Source of the DNA: Acidobacteriaceae bacterium
Lineage (GTDB): Bacteria; Acidobacteriota; Terriglobia; Terriglobales; Acidobacteriaceae
NCBI GenBank assembly: GCA_021323655.1
Contig: JAJPKO010000022.1
Location: 1-42,801, forward strand
DNA length: 42,801 bases
Direction: 5' to 3'
A program made the position numbers and the translations under genes. Below, in pieces: positions 1-7,189 of this stretch (position 1 is its first letter; every line of letters starts with the position of its first letter). The notes beneath the pieces are model-generated. The model did no database searches. It had not been told where the DNA came from and was given only the letters and a program-made list of their open reading frames with translations.

Positions 1-17
1 GCTTCCGAAGCCGCTTA

Positions 18-72
18 GACACACTCAACAGGTGTCCGCCTGTTTTGCAAGCGGACACCTGTTGACACACTC
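18..72. repeat. 37-bp perfect palindrome flanked by 9-bp direct repeats
   Basis: GACACACTC occurs at 18-26 and again at 64-72. Between them, 27-63 is a hairpin whose 13-bp arms AACAGGTGTCCGC (27-39) and GCGGACACCTGTT (51-63) are exact reverse complements around an 11-nt loop. This has the form of a very short inserted element with a 9-bp target duplication. Removing 46 bp (one repeat plus the palindrome) restores a continuous frame in the surrounding YeiH-type gene. No other copy of the palindrome was found by eye in this window. Confidence 0.8.
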
Positions 73-297
73 TACCTGGCGTCAAGAGGGACTGAGCGTA
101 CGCTTACTGGTTATGCAGGCAAGTTTATCGAGCAGTTCATCGCACATTACGGCAAGGCGCACCATCTGGTCCTGCCCAATATCGAATACGTTCTCTGGGC
201 CATCCTGATTGGTCTCGCAATCTCCAACACCATCGGGCTGCCGCAGATATTTCAGCCCGGTATCGCCACTTATGAGTTCTGGCTCAAGGCCGGAATC

Positions 298-1101
298 GTG
301 CTTCTCGGTGCGCGCTTCATTCTCGGCGACATTCTCCGCCTTGGAGGAGCCAGCCTCATACTTGTCGCCATCGAACTGGCCCTTTCTCTTACCTTTATGA
401 CGTATCTGGGCCGCTGGTTCCGCCTCTCGCCCAAGCTCACCTCGCTGCTCGCCGTCGGCTCTTCTGTCTGCGGAGTCTCCGCCATCATCGCCACCCAGGG
501 AGCCATTGACGCCGAAGAGCAGGACGCCTCCTACGCCATCGCCGCCATCCTGGCTTTGGGCGCCGTGTCGCTCTTCCTTTTCCCTCTCATTGGGCACGCA
601 TTCCATCTCAGCGAGCACGCGTATGGCCTCTGGGCCGGGCTCGCGGTGGACAACACCGCCGAGGCCGCCGCTGCCGGGGCCATCTACTCTGACACCGCCG
701 GAAAATTTGCCGTGCTGGCCAAGACCTGCCGCAACGCACTGATCGGCTTCATCGTCCTCGGCTATGCAATCTATTGGGCCTCCAAAGGACAGGCGGCTGA
801 AGTTAAAAACAAAGGCGCATTTCTGTGGAAGAAGTTCCCGAAGTTCGTCCTGGGCTTTCTTCTGATCTCTCTGCTGGCCACCATCGGCTTCTTCACCAAG
901 CCCCAGTTGACCACCCTGGGAAATCTCTCCCGCTGGGCATTCCTGCTTACCTTTGCCGGAGTCGGTCTGCGGACCAGCTTCCGCCAACTCACAAAACAAG
1001 GCGCGAGGCCCCTCATCGTAGGCACGCTTGGCGAAGTTGTCATTGCCGCCATCACTCTAGGACTGATCGTCGCTGCCGACCGCGTCCTGCACTTGTTCTG
1101 A
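298..1101 (+). CDS. YeiH-family (UPF0324) putative sulfate exporter, 3' part; 5' end frameshifted
   Basis: Integral membrane protein of the YeiH/Cons_hypoth698 family, annotated as putative sulfate exporters; the substrate is not proven. The visible part has at least seven hydrophobic segments and family-typical stretches such as SSVCGVSAIIATQGAI and GLAVDNTAEAAAAGAI. The reading frame is open from 19, but GTG at 298 is the first ATG/GTG/TTG start in it, so translation from there would lose the N-terminal membrane segments. Homologous-looking protein continues upstream of 298 (TGYAGKFIEQFIAHYG...). At 18-72 a palindrome flanked by direct repeats shifts the frame: upstream coding is in frame 3 (FRSRLDT), downstream in frame 1. 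The gene is therefore probably a pseudogene, and its true 5' end lies outside the window. Its last 45 bp overlap the 3' end of dinB on the other strand. Confidence 0.75.
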   Translation: MLLGARFILGDILRLGGASLILVAIELALSLTFMTYLGRWFRLSPKLTSLLAVGSSVCGVSAIIATQGAIDAEEQDASYAIAAILALGAVSLFLFPLIGHAFHLSEHAYGLWAGLAVDNTAEAAAAGAIYSDTAGKFAVLAKTCRNALIGFIVLGYAIYWASKGQAAEVKNKGAFLWKKFPKFVLGFLLISLLATIGFFTKPQLTTLGNLSRWAFLLTFAGVGLRTSFRQLTKQGARPLIVGTLGEVVIAAITLGLIVAADRVLHLF

Positions 1102-2166
1102 CGCGCCAAACAACTCGGGCTCCTGTTCGCTCTTCGGCTCACCAAAGTTGCTGAGACCCACACCGGCCAGACGAAATCGCTGGCGTGGGTCAAGCCCGAC
1201 GCGTTCGCGCAATGCGAGCGCAATCTGCTTCAGCTCTTCAGCAGACGTAAGTGGCGCTGCAAGCGTATGGCTTCGGGTCAGAATACGAAATTCCGCTGTC
1301 TTTAGCTTAAGGATCACCGTTCGCGCGGGTCGCGGATCTTTGCTCGCGGCCACCCATACCTTTTCCGCCAGCATCCGCAGAATGGATTCGGTTTCGTCCA
1401 GCGTCAGGTCACGCTCAAACGTGTCTTCCGCGGAAATGGATTTTGTAGGCCGGTCTGAAACTACAGGATTGTTGTCCACTCCGCGGGCAAGTTCATACAG
1501 CCGCAATCCATAGCGCCCAAAATGCTCTTCCAGTAGTGAAAGATCAAGGCTCCGCAAATGCGCAATTGTTTTTACGCCAATCTCTTCAAAGCGCTTCTGT
1601 GTGACTTTGCCTACTCCTGGAACCTTGCTGATTGGCAGCGGTAGAAGAAAAGAGTCTACTTCTTCCGGCTGAATCACAAAAAGTCCATCCGGCTTTTTCC
1701 AGTCTGAAGCAATCTTTGCAAGGAATTTGTTCGGTGCCACTCCCGCAGAAGCCGTCAGGTTCAGCTCTTCTCGAATCTGCTGCCGGATCGTCTTCGCCAC
1801 CCGCGTCGCCGTCGCCAGACCAGTCTTGTTCTGAGTCACATCCAGATAGGCTTCATCCAGCGACAGCGGTTCGATCAGATCCGTGTGCCTTTGAAAAATC
1901 TCCCGTACCTGACGCGAAACGGCCCTGTACCGGGCGAAGTCCGGCGGTACAAAGACAGCATCCGGACATAACCGCTCCGCTCGCACTGCGGGCATGGCCG
2001 AATACACACCAAATTTCCGGGCTTCGTAGGAGGCTGCACAAACCACCGACCGATTTCCGCGCCATGCAACAACAACGGGCCGGCCACGCAGGGCTGGATC
2101 ATCTCTCTGCTCGACCGACGCGTAGAAAGCGTCCATGTCCACGTGAATAATTTTGCGGACAGCCAT
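1057..2166 (-). CDS. dinB: DNA polymerase IV (Y family)
   Basis: Error-prone translesion DNA polymerase, 369 aa, the usual length for DinB. The palm metal ligands are visible as Asp10 in HVDMDAFYASVEQ and Asp104-Glu105 in LSLDEAYLDV. VPGVGKVT near residue 185 is the helix-hairpin-helix of the thumb, and the C-terminal third fits the little-finger domain. A tail ending in ELFGASEQVQDAVGSDDQS lies beyond the family core. It stands alone, without imuA/imuB or dnaE2 nearby. Its 3' end runs 45 bp into the end of the convergent YeiH-type gene, with no terminator between them. No LexA-type operator was recognised upstream. The family assignment is firm. Confidence 0.95.
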   Translation of the reverse strand: MAVRKIIHVDMDAFYASVEQRDDPALRGRPVVVAWRGNRSVVCAASYEARKFGVYSAMPAVRAERLCPDAVFVPPDFARYRAVSRQVREIFQRHTDLIEPLSLDEAYLDVTQNKTGLATATRVAKTIRQQIREELNLTASAGVAPNKFLAKIASDWKKPDGLFVIQPEEVDSFLLPLPISKVPGVGKVTQKRFEEIGVKTIAHLRSLDLSLLEEHFGRYGLRLYELARGVDNNPVVSDRPTKSISAEDTFERDLTLDETESILRMLAEKVWVAASKDPRPARTVILKLKTAEFRILTRSHTLAAPLTSAEELKQIALALRERVGLDPRQRFRLAGVGLSNFGEPKSEQEPELFGASEQVQDAVGSDDQS

Positions 2167-2507
2167 CGCCGCATTTTCGCATTATTTTCGCCCGGAGGCT
2201 ATGCCTTTCTATTCGCCATCGAGACAAATGCCGCGCAAAAATTTCCGGTATAAGGGAAAACTGACCATGTAAAAGCGCGCACAGGCGCCAGGAACTGTGG
2301 CAGCAACCTGGGATTGACCCACAGATTTTACGCACCAAATTACTGAAAATAAAGAATTAGTTATTTCTTTCCCAAACCCGCCAACTTTGGCATGTCAACT
2401 GCTATTTATCTCTGCGTAACAGGACGCTGCGCAGCATCCGGAGTGTGTTCCAAGCGAGTCAAAACGTAAAGGGATACAAAACGGTGATGAATATGAGAGA
2501 GAACAAA
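2167..2507. other. Divergent intergenic region dinB / OmpA-like gene
   Basis: About 340 bp separate two divergently transcribed genes, so both promoters should lie here. The part around 2335-2410 is clearly A/T-richer than its surroundings, as expected for promoter DNA, but no confident -35/-10 pair or operator was recognised. No convincing gene was seen on either strand. Confidence 0.3.
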
Positions 2508-3476
2508 ATGAACACGAAGAAACTCGATCTCAAAGCATTTGCTGCGTTGATTCTTGCTGCAAGTCTGGGACTTCCGGCCTTGGCCCATGCCCAGTCGAAC
2601 CAGCAATCGGCCCCCTCTTCAGCTTCCAGCGCTCAGGTGCAGACCGGAACTTCTGCGAACGGTATGAATCCGAGCGACAACAGCACCTACGCTACCGGGC
2701 AGCCGCTTTCCACGAAGTCCAAAGAGGGCTTCTGGGGCCATTTGAATCCGTTCGCCCGCAAAAAGTGGGTGAACAGGCAACTCAATCCAGTAAAAGACCG
2801 TCTCAACGAACTGGATCAGTTGACGGCGAAGAACGCCAACGACATTAAAGACGTTGACTCGCGGGCGCAGGCCGGAATCCGCCAGGCACAAGGCACCGCA
2901 GATCAGGCAAATCAGACTGCGCAGCAGGCCAATTCCACTGCAACGCAGGCACAAACCATGGCCCAGCAAGCCAGCGACCAGTCCAGCAAGCTGAATACAA
3001 CCGTCGCTGGACTGGATCAGTATCAAAAAGTCAACGATACGATTATTCGTTTTCGTCCTGGCCAGTCGGTTCTGAATGCCAGGGCCAAAGATGCTCTTGA
3101 TCAGATCGCAAGTCGGGCTCAGGGGCAAAAAGGTTACATCATTGAGGTAGAAGGTCACTCGCCAGCTCGTGGACAGGCAGGCATTCAAAGCTCACAGCAC
3201 ATGGCTGATGCCGTTGTTCGCTACCTCGTAACTGAAAAGCAGATCCCAGTCTATCGCATTCATCAGGTTGCGATGGGCAACGCAAAAATGGAAACCGACA
3301 ACGGCCAGTCCATCGCGGGCAGCGCCGTCCGGGTATCCACCATGCAAAACAGTTTAGCGGCCTTGAACTCGACATCTTCGAATGCGGGTTCGCCGATTGG
3401 TGCGACGCAGCAGTCTTCCGCGCAGCCCTCCCCTCAGGGTGCTGCGTCGCAGCCAGCGGTTCAACCACAACAATAA
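2508..3476 (+). CDS. OmpA-like domain envelope protein with signal peptide and altered peptidoglycan-binding residues
   Basis: Secreted or outer-membrane-associated protein of about 322 aa. Residues 1-29 form a Sec signal peptide (MNTKKLDLKAF, hydrophobic core, ALAHAQ). Residues 95-165 are Ala/Gln-rich with repeated tQAn-type units and likely coiled coil, and 178-280 form an OmpA/MotB-type C-terminal domain (FRPGQSVLNARAKDALDQIA). A low-complexity Ser/Gln/Pro tail follows. In the family, peptidoglycan is gripped by the Asp of GHTDxxG and the Arg of LSxxRA. Here these read GHSPARG (216-222) and SSQHMA (228-233), so both residues are lost and wall binding is doubtful. The ATG at 2508 was chosen because GAGAGA lies 7-8 nt upstream; ATG 2487 is an alternative. 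The gene is monocistronic, with a strong terminator after it. Confidence 0.8.
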   Translation: MNTKKLDLKAFAALILAASLGLPALAHAQSNQQSAPSSASSAQVQTGTSANGMNPSDNSTYATGQPLSTKSKEGFWGHLNPFARKKWVNRQLNPVKDRLNELDQLTAKNANDIKDVDSRAQAGIRQAQGTADQANQTAQQANSTATQAQTMAQQASDQSSKLNTTVAGLDQYQKVNDTIIRFRPGQSVLNARAKDALDQIASRAQGQKGYIIEVEGHSPARGQAGIQSSQHMADAVVRYLVTEKQIPVYRIHQVAMGNAKMETDNGQSIAGSAVRVSTMQNSLAALNSTSSNAGSPIGATQQSSAQPSPQGAASQPAVQPQQ

Positions 3477-3527
3477 ACAAAAGGTCCGCAACCAGGCTCT
3501 CACACAACGAGAGAACCAAGGCAGATT

Positions 3528-3555
3528 GGCCCCTCCCCCGAGGGGCCGTTTTTTT
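3528..3555 (+). terminator. Intrinsic terminator of the OmpA-like gene
   Basis: GGCCCCT (3528-3534) pairs exactly with AGGGGCC (3541-3547) around a C-rich loop, followed by G and a run of seven T. It lies about 50 bp after the stop codon. Confidence 0.9.
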
Positions 3556-3608
3556 GCCTCACATACTCTTCATATTCCGGGTACCTTGATCAGGCAGCCC
3601 TGCCCAGC

Positions 3609-4466
3609 TTATCTCTCGCCCCACTTCAGTTTTGAGCGTAGCACATCAAAGAAGCCAGTAGCTCCCATGCGTACCAGCCGCACGTGATGTTCTGACCTCC
3701 GGCAACGCAATTCATCCCCCAGCCGAAGGGGCACAGCCTCCTGCCCATCCACTGTCAGGTATGTCTGGTCCGGCACGCCCTCCACACACACGCTCAGGTT
3801 CGTATCTCCGCGGACCACAAGCGGCCGCAGGGTGAGAAGATGCGGGCACACTGGCGTAACCACCAGCGCGTCCACGTTAGGGACAACAATCGGCCCGTTG
3901 GCCGCAAGGGTGTAAGCGGTAGACCCTGTGGGCGTTGAAACAATCACGCCATCCGCCCGGAAATTCGCCACCAGCTGGCCATCCAGCCGGATCGTGAAAT
4001 TCACCATGCGGGCAATGGCGCCCTTGGCCACAACGACATCGTTCAGCGCCTCGTGATCGGCAATCAGCTTCTCTTCGCGCCAGAGTTCGCTATGCAAAAG
4101 AACCCGTGTATCTATGGTGCAGCAGTCGTCGCACCATCCCTGCAGCGTTGAGTAGAGATCGGCCAGCCGCACTTCCGTCAGAAACCCAAGCGAGCCCAGG
4201 TTTACGCTCAAAATCGGAACGTTGGTTTTGGCAAACACGCGAGCAGCCGCCAGCAGTGTGCCATCTCCTCCCAGCACAATTACCAGTTCGGGCTCTTCGT
4301 CCGGCAGCGCCGAACGCGGGACCACCTTCTTCTCCTGGGCATAATTTCCGCTTACGGGATCAAGAATGGGCGTGAAACCGCGTGTCCGCAGCCATAGCAG
4401 CAGTTCCGGAAGCAGTGTGGCCAGCTCTTCCTTTTGCGGTTTTGAGATGACAGCAATGCGTCGCAT
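3609..4466 (-). CDS. nadK: NAD kinase
   Basis: Cytoplasmic ATP- or polyphosphate-dependent kinase that phosphorylates NAD to NADP. At 285 aa it has the usual bacterial length. The diagnostic GGDGT motif is at residues 66-70 within VIVLGGDGTLLAAAR. The N-D pair of ALNDVVV is at 142-143, and the substrate-site stretch PTGSTAYTLAANGP starts at 179. The C-terminal beta-rich domain is complete and ends GATGFFDVLRSKLKWGER. The gene lies 49 bp downstream of tlyA on the same strand, so the two probably form an operon; tlyA-nadK adjacency is common in bacteria. Start ATG 4466 gives the expected MRRIAVISKP N-terminus. Confidence 0.96.
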   Translation of the reverse strand: MRRIAVISKPQKEELATLLPELLLWLRTRGFTPILDPVSGNYAQEKKVVPRSALPDEEPELVIVLGGDGTLLAAARVFAKTNVPILSVNLGSLGFLTEVRLADLYSTLQGWCDDCCTIDTRVLLHSELWREEKLIADHEALNDVVVAKGAIARMVNFTIRLDGQLVANFRADGVIVSTPTGSTAYTLAANGPIVVPNVDALVVTPVCPHLLTLRPLVVRGDTNLSVCVEGVPDQTYLTVDGQEAVPLRLGDELRCRRSEHHVRLVRMGATGFFDVLRSKLKWGER

Positions 4467-4515
4467 GAAAGTCCAGTGTAATCAGGATATTGGATGCCGA
4501 AGAAATTCGCGTCCG

Positions 4516-5262
4516 CTATTTCATGGCAAACTGCGCGTGCAGCAAAAATTCCTTGTTCCCCTCGGCCCCCGGTATGGGTGAGTCCATGACTTCGATTCCC
4601 TGCCCGCACAATGCTTCAATGCAGGCCCGCACTCTCTCGACAGCCAGAGCGTGCGCCTCCGGATCACGCACAATGCCACCCTTCCCCACATGCTCACGCC
4701 CCGCCTCGAACTGGGGCTTCACCAGCACCACCAGCTCTGTCAGCCCAGCAGCGGCCGCAACAACAGCGGGCAACACCAGCGTTGCTGAAATAAACGACAC
4801 GTCCATTGCCAGAAAACGAATGTCCTGCGGCAGGCCCCCCGGCGTCAGATGCCGGGCATTGGTGCGCTCCATCAGCTCCACTCGTGGATCTGATCGCAGC
4901 TTCTGCGCAATCTGACCATAACCTGTGTCAATCGCAAGCACGCGCGCCGCTCCGTGCTGCAGCATACAATCGCTGAAGCCTCCCGTAGACGCGCCTACGT
5001 CCAGGCAAAACCGCCCGTTCAGATCAATGTTCCAATGCGCAATGGCTGCTTCCAGCTTCAGCCCCCCACGGCTCACATAGCGCAGATCATTGCCCAGCAA
5101 CCGGATCGTCGCATCTTCCGCAACACTATGTCCGGGCTTGTCCATCTTCTGTTCGTTCACCAGAACGCGGCCGGCCAGAATGAGCGCTTGCGCACGTTCC
5201 CGCGTGGACGCCAGACGGCGCTCGACCAGCAGTTTGTCCAGACGCACTTTCACAGGCACCAT
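4516..5262 (-). CDS. tlyA: TlyA-family rRNA 2'-O-methyltransferase (hemolysin A family)
   Basis: TlyA-type SAM-dependent methyltransferase; characterised relatives modify ribose positions in 16S and 23S rRNA, and the name hemolysin is historical. An N-terminal S4 RNA-binding domain (residues 5-65, VRLDKLLVERRLASTRERAQ) precedes an FtsJ-like methyltransferase domain. That domain has the SAM-binding motif LDVGASTGGFSDCML near 87-101, the AIDTGYGQ strand, and FLAMDVSFIS. The length of 248 aa is typical. The gene is first in a probable operon with nadK and is divergent from the SDR gene across about 74 bp, which must hold both promoters. Confidence 0.93.
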   Translation of the reverse strand: MVPVKVRLDKLLVERRLASTRERAQALILAGRVLVNEQKMDKPGHSVAEDATIRLLGNDLRYVSRGGLKLEAAIAHWNIDLNGRFCLDVGASTGGFSDCMLQHGAARVLAIDTGYGQIAQKLRSDPRVELMERTNARHLTPGGLPQDIRFLAMDVSFISATLVLPAVVAAAAGLTELVVLVKPQFEAGREHVGKGGIVRDPEAHALAVERVRACIEALCGQGIEVMDSPIPGAEGNKEFLLHAQFAMK

Positions 5263-5336
5263 GCATTTGTAGAATACTCGGAGCGCCTCGTGTGCTGTCC
5301 TGTAACCAGAATCGGCCTGCGCGCATCTGTAAAGAT

Positions 5337-6050
5337 ATGTCAGAACTCAATGGGCAAGTGGCCGTCGTGACCGGTGCCGCACGCGGCATTGGAGAAGCCA
5401 TCAGCAAACAACTCGCCGCCCTGGGGGCCACCGTTGTTCTTGCCGCCCGCGACCTCCATCAGCTGGATCGTGTGCAGCGCGAAATCCAGGTGCACGGCGG
5501 TTCTGCCGAGATCGCCAGCCTTGACCTGCTCGACGAAGCCTCCATCACCAGGCTGGCAGACCACGTTCAAGGCCAGTACCACCGCTGCGATATTCTCGTA
5601 AATAACGCTGGAATCGGTCTTCCCCCAAGGCCCTTGCATGAAACCACTCCAGCGGAGTGGGACACGCTCATGGGGACAAACCTGCGCGGGCCTTATCTGA
5701 TGGTTCGGGCTTTCGCTCCTGTCATGATCGCCGCACGTTCCGGACACATCATCAATATTTCGTCGCTCGCAGGGCACAACCCGCTTCCGAACGGGGCAGC
5801 CTATTCCGCTTCCAAATGGGGACTGAACGGACTTACGTATTCGCTGGCCGAAGAACTCCGCCCTCACAACATTCGCGTTTCTGTCGTTGCGCCGGGTTCA
5901 GTCAATACAGGATTTAATGTAAGCCGCGGCAAAGACCCCGATAAGAAAATCCAGCCCTCCGATGTCGCGCACGTCATTGCCATGCTCGCAACACAGGCAC
6001 CGCAGTCCTTCGTAAGCGAGGTCCTTCTGCGTCCTACGCAAAAGCCTTGA
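5337..6050 (+). CDS. Short-chain dehydrogenase/reductase (SDR) oxidoreductase
   Basis: Classical SDR of about 237 aa; NAD(P)-dependent oxidoreductase of unknown substrate. The cofactor motif TGAARGIG is at residues 12-19, the structural NNAG at 89-92, catalytic Ser143 in NISSLAG, and Tyr156/Lys160 in YSASK. The overall pattern is 3-ketoacyl-ACP-reductase-like, but no fatty acid genes are adjacent, so fabG is not claimed. The ATG at 5337 (MSELNGQVAVVTG) is preferred over the longer ORF beginning at 5292, because SDRs usually start within about ten residues of the first strand. The gene is divergent from tlyA and its 3' end faces the peptidoglycan-binding-domain gene. Confidence 0.9.
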   Translation: MSELNGQVAVVTGAARGIGEAISKQLAALGATVVLAARDLHQLDRVQREIQVHGGSAEIASLDLLDEASITRLADHVQGQYHRCDILVNNAGIGLPPRPLHETTPAEWDTLMGTNLRGPYLMVRAFAPVMIAARSGHIINISSLAGHNPLPNGAAYSASKWGLNGLTYSLAEELRPHNIRVSVVAPGSVNTGFNVSRGKDPDKKIQPSDVAHVIAMLATQAPQSFVSEVLLRPTQKP

Positions 6051-6060
6051 AGACAACAGG

Positions 6061-6534
6061 CTATTCGCGAATGGTCCGGGCTGAAGCCAGGGTGTTGGCA
6101 GCAGCCACGCTCGGCGTAACTGGAGCCGATGAAACCGGAACTGAAGTTGTGTTCGCCGGAGCAGCACTGCTTGCATCGAGAGCTCCGGAATGGTCCGGGC
6201 CCAGACCAAGCTTGATCAGCGCACGAGAATCTGGCACCAGCTTTGTCTGCCATCCGTGGTCCGCCTGGTACTTCTGCATAGCAGCTTCCGTCTCATCGTC
6301 CCATTGCCCGGAAGGCTCGCCACTCATATATTTCTCGCGTATCAGGGCTTGCTGGATTTCGCGCGCACGGTCGCTGTCAATCCCGCGCTGGCCAATCACC
6401 TGGTGCTTGTGGGTCACCGTCTTTTTCTTCGCGTGGCCCGATGTGGCAGCGCGATGGCTACGCCCTGCCCATGCGGGCGTAGCAGCCATCGCCGCAGTTA
6501 ATAAAATAGCTGAGCATGCTCGTACAAAAAGCAT
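6061..6534 (-). CDS. Secreted protein with peptidoglycan-binding (PG_binding_1-like) domain
   Basis: 157-aa protein with an N-terminal signal peptide (LFVRACSAILLTAAMAATPAWAG, cleavage near residue 23). A short basic linker with the motif KKKTVTHKH follows. Residues 50-110 fit a PF01471-type peptidoglycan-binding fold (DRAREIQQALIREKYMSGEP, WDDETEAAMQKYQADHGW). The tail is rich in Ala, Ser, Thr and Pro. No catalytic domain is present, so a role as a periplasmic wall-associated protein is inferred. It is convergent with the SDR gene, with only 10 bp between the stop codons. Confidence 0.8.
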   Translation of the reverse strand: MLFVRACSAILLTAAMAATPAWAGRSHRAATSGHAKKKTVTHKHQVIGQRGIDSDRAREIQQALIREKYMSGEPSGQWDDETEAAMQKYQADHGWQTKLVPDSRALIKLGLGPDHSGALDASSAAPANTTSVPVSSAPVTPSVAAANTLASARTIRE

Positions 6535-6619
6535 GAATAAAAACCTCGCAGGGGGACTCTGAAAAGCGTTCTTTTCGAGAGGTTATAAGGTTGCCCCTCT
6601 CGATTGCAAGCAAAACGAC

Positions 6620-6659
6620 ACAGGCACCCCCCATTTTTTTTTGAGGCGCCCGTGCCTGT
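6620..6659 (-). terminator. Possible terminator hairpin after the Cys-rich gene
   Basis: ACAGGCAC (6620-6627) and GTGCCTGT (6652-6659) are exact reverse complements with a 24-nt loop containing a T-run. On the minus strand the right arm is followed by GTCGTTTTG. It lies just past the stop of the minus-strand ORF ending at 6682. The loop is long, so this is tentative. Confidence 0.35.
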
Positions 6660-6681
6660 TTTGGTAAACGACCGATTTGCT

Positions 6682-7053
6682 TCAATGTGTAAAGCTCAAA
6701 GCATCCATAGCTCGTACACTCTTCGCAAAATTCCAATCTACGGAGTTAGACGTCAAGGCGACAGACGGTTTTTCCGCAGTATTCTGGCAAAAGGTAGTAC
6801 AGCCCATAGCGCACATACAGCCGAAAAAATTGCCGCTGCCCTTGCAAATATTCCCAGCAGTAATACAACCCGCTACCAAAACTGGCTGCTTCTGCGGAAG
6901 CATGTCTGCTGCGCTACTGTTTGCATGTGAAATTTGAGAGCCACTATCAGCATTCTGACTGGGAAGTGAATACGGAACGCTGCGATGGCTTGTATTCGCG
7001 GCCCATACTGAGAAACTGCCACTTAACACCACCGATACCAATACGAAACACAA
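6682..7053 (-). CDS. Hypothetical small secreted Cys-rich protein
   Basis: I do not recognise a family. The ORF has a hydrophobic N-terminus resembling a signal peptide (LCFVLVSVVLSGSFSVWAAN). A Ser/Asn-rich linker follows, then a compact Cys/Gly/Met-rich block: CITAGNICKGSG, then FFGCMCAMGCTTFCQN, six cysteines in about 27 residues. A polar tail follows. The stretch is visibly A/T-richer than its neighbours. Start is uncertain: TTG at 7053 gives the best signal peptide, and TTG 7089 would add 12 residues. On the minus strand an extended -10-like TATGCTATAGT lies near 7118-7128. It might be a secreted disulfide- or metal-binding peptide; a chance ORF cannot be excluded. Confidence 0.4.
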   Translation of the reverse strand: MCFVLVSVVLSGSFSVWAANTSHRSVPYSLPSQNADSGSQISHANSSAADMLPQKQPVLVAGCITAGNICKGSGNFFGCMCAMGCTTFCQNTAEKPSVALTSNSVDWNFAKSVRAMDALSFTH

Positions 7054-7145
7054 CTTATCTTTCGTATCGAAACCCCTTTCAAGTGTCAAAATTTAAGCAA
7101 TTTCTACTGCTGGTCGAGACTATAGCATAAAAAGAACCGAAGCTA

Positions 7146-7179
7146 AAAGAACCGAGTGGCGGATCCAACTCGGTTCTTT
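7146..7179 (-). terminator. Intrinsic terminator of the DegP-like gene
   Basis: AAAGAACCGAG (7146-7156) and CTCGGTTCTTT (7169-7179) are perfect 11-bp arms around a 12-nt loop, 11 bp downstream of the minus-strand stop at 7190. The arm itself supplies the T-rich 3' end. It could act in both directions. Confidence 0.75.
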
Positions 7180-7189
7180 CAGCGGGGTA

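Noticed and set aside
82-999. 305-codon ORF antisense to the YeiH-type gene
   Set aside because: Gly/Glu/Asp-rich low-complexity translation of the opposite strand of a GC-rich gene; no family resemblance.
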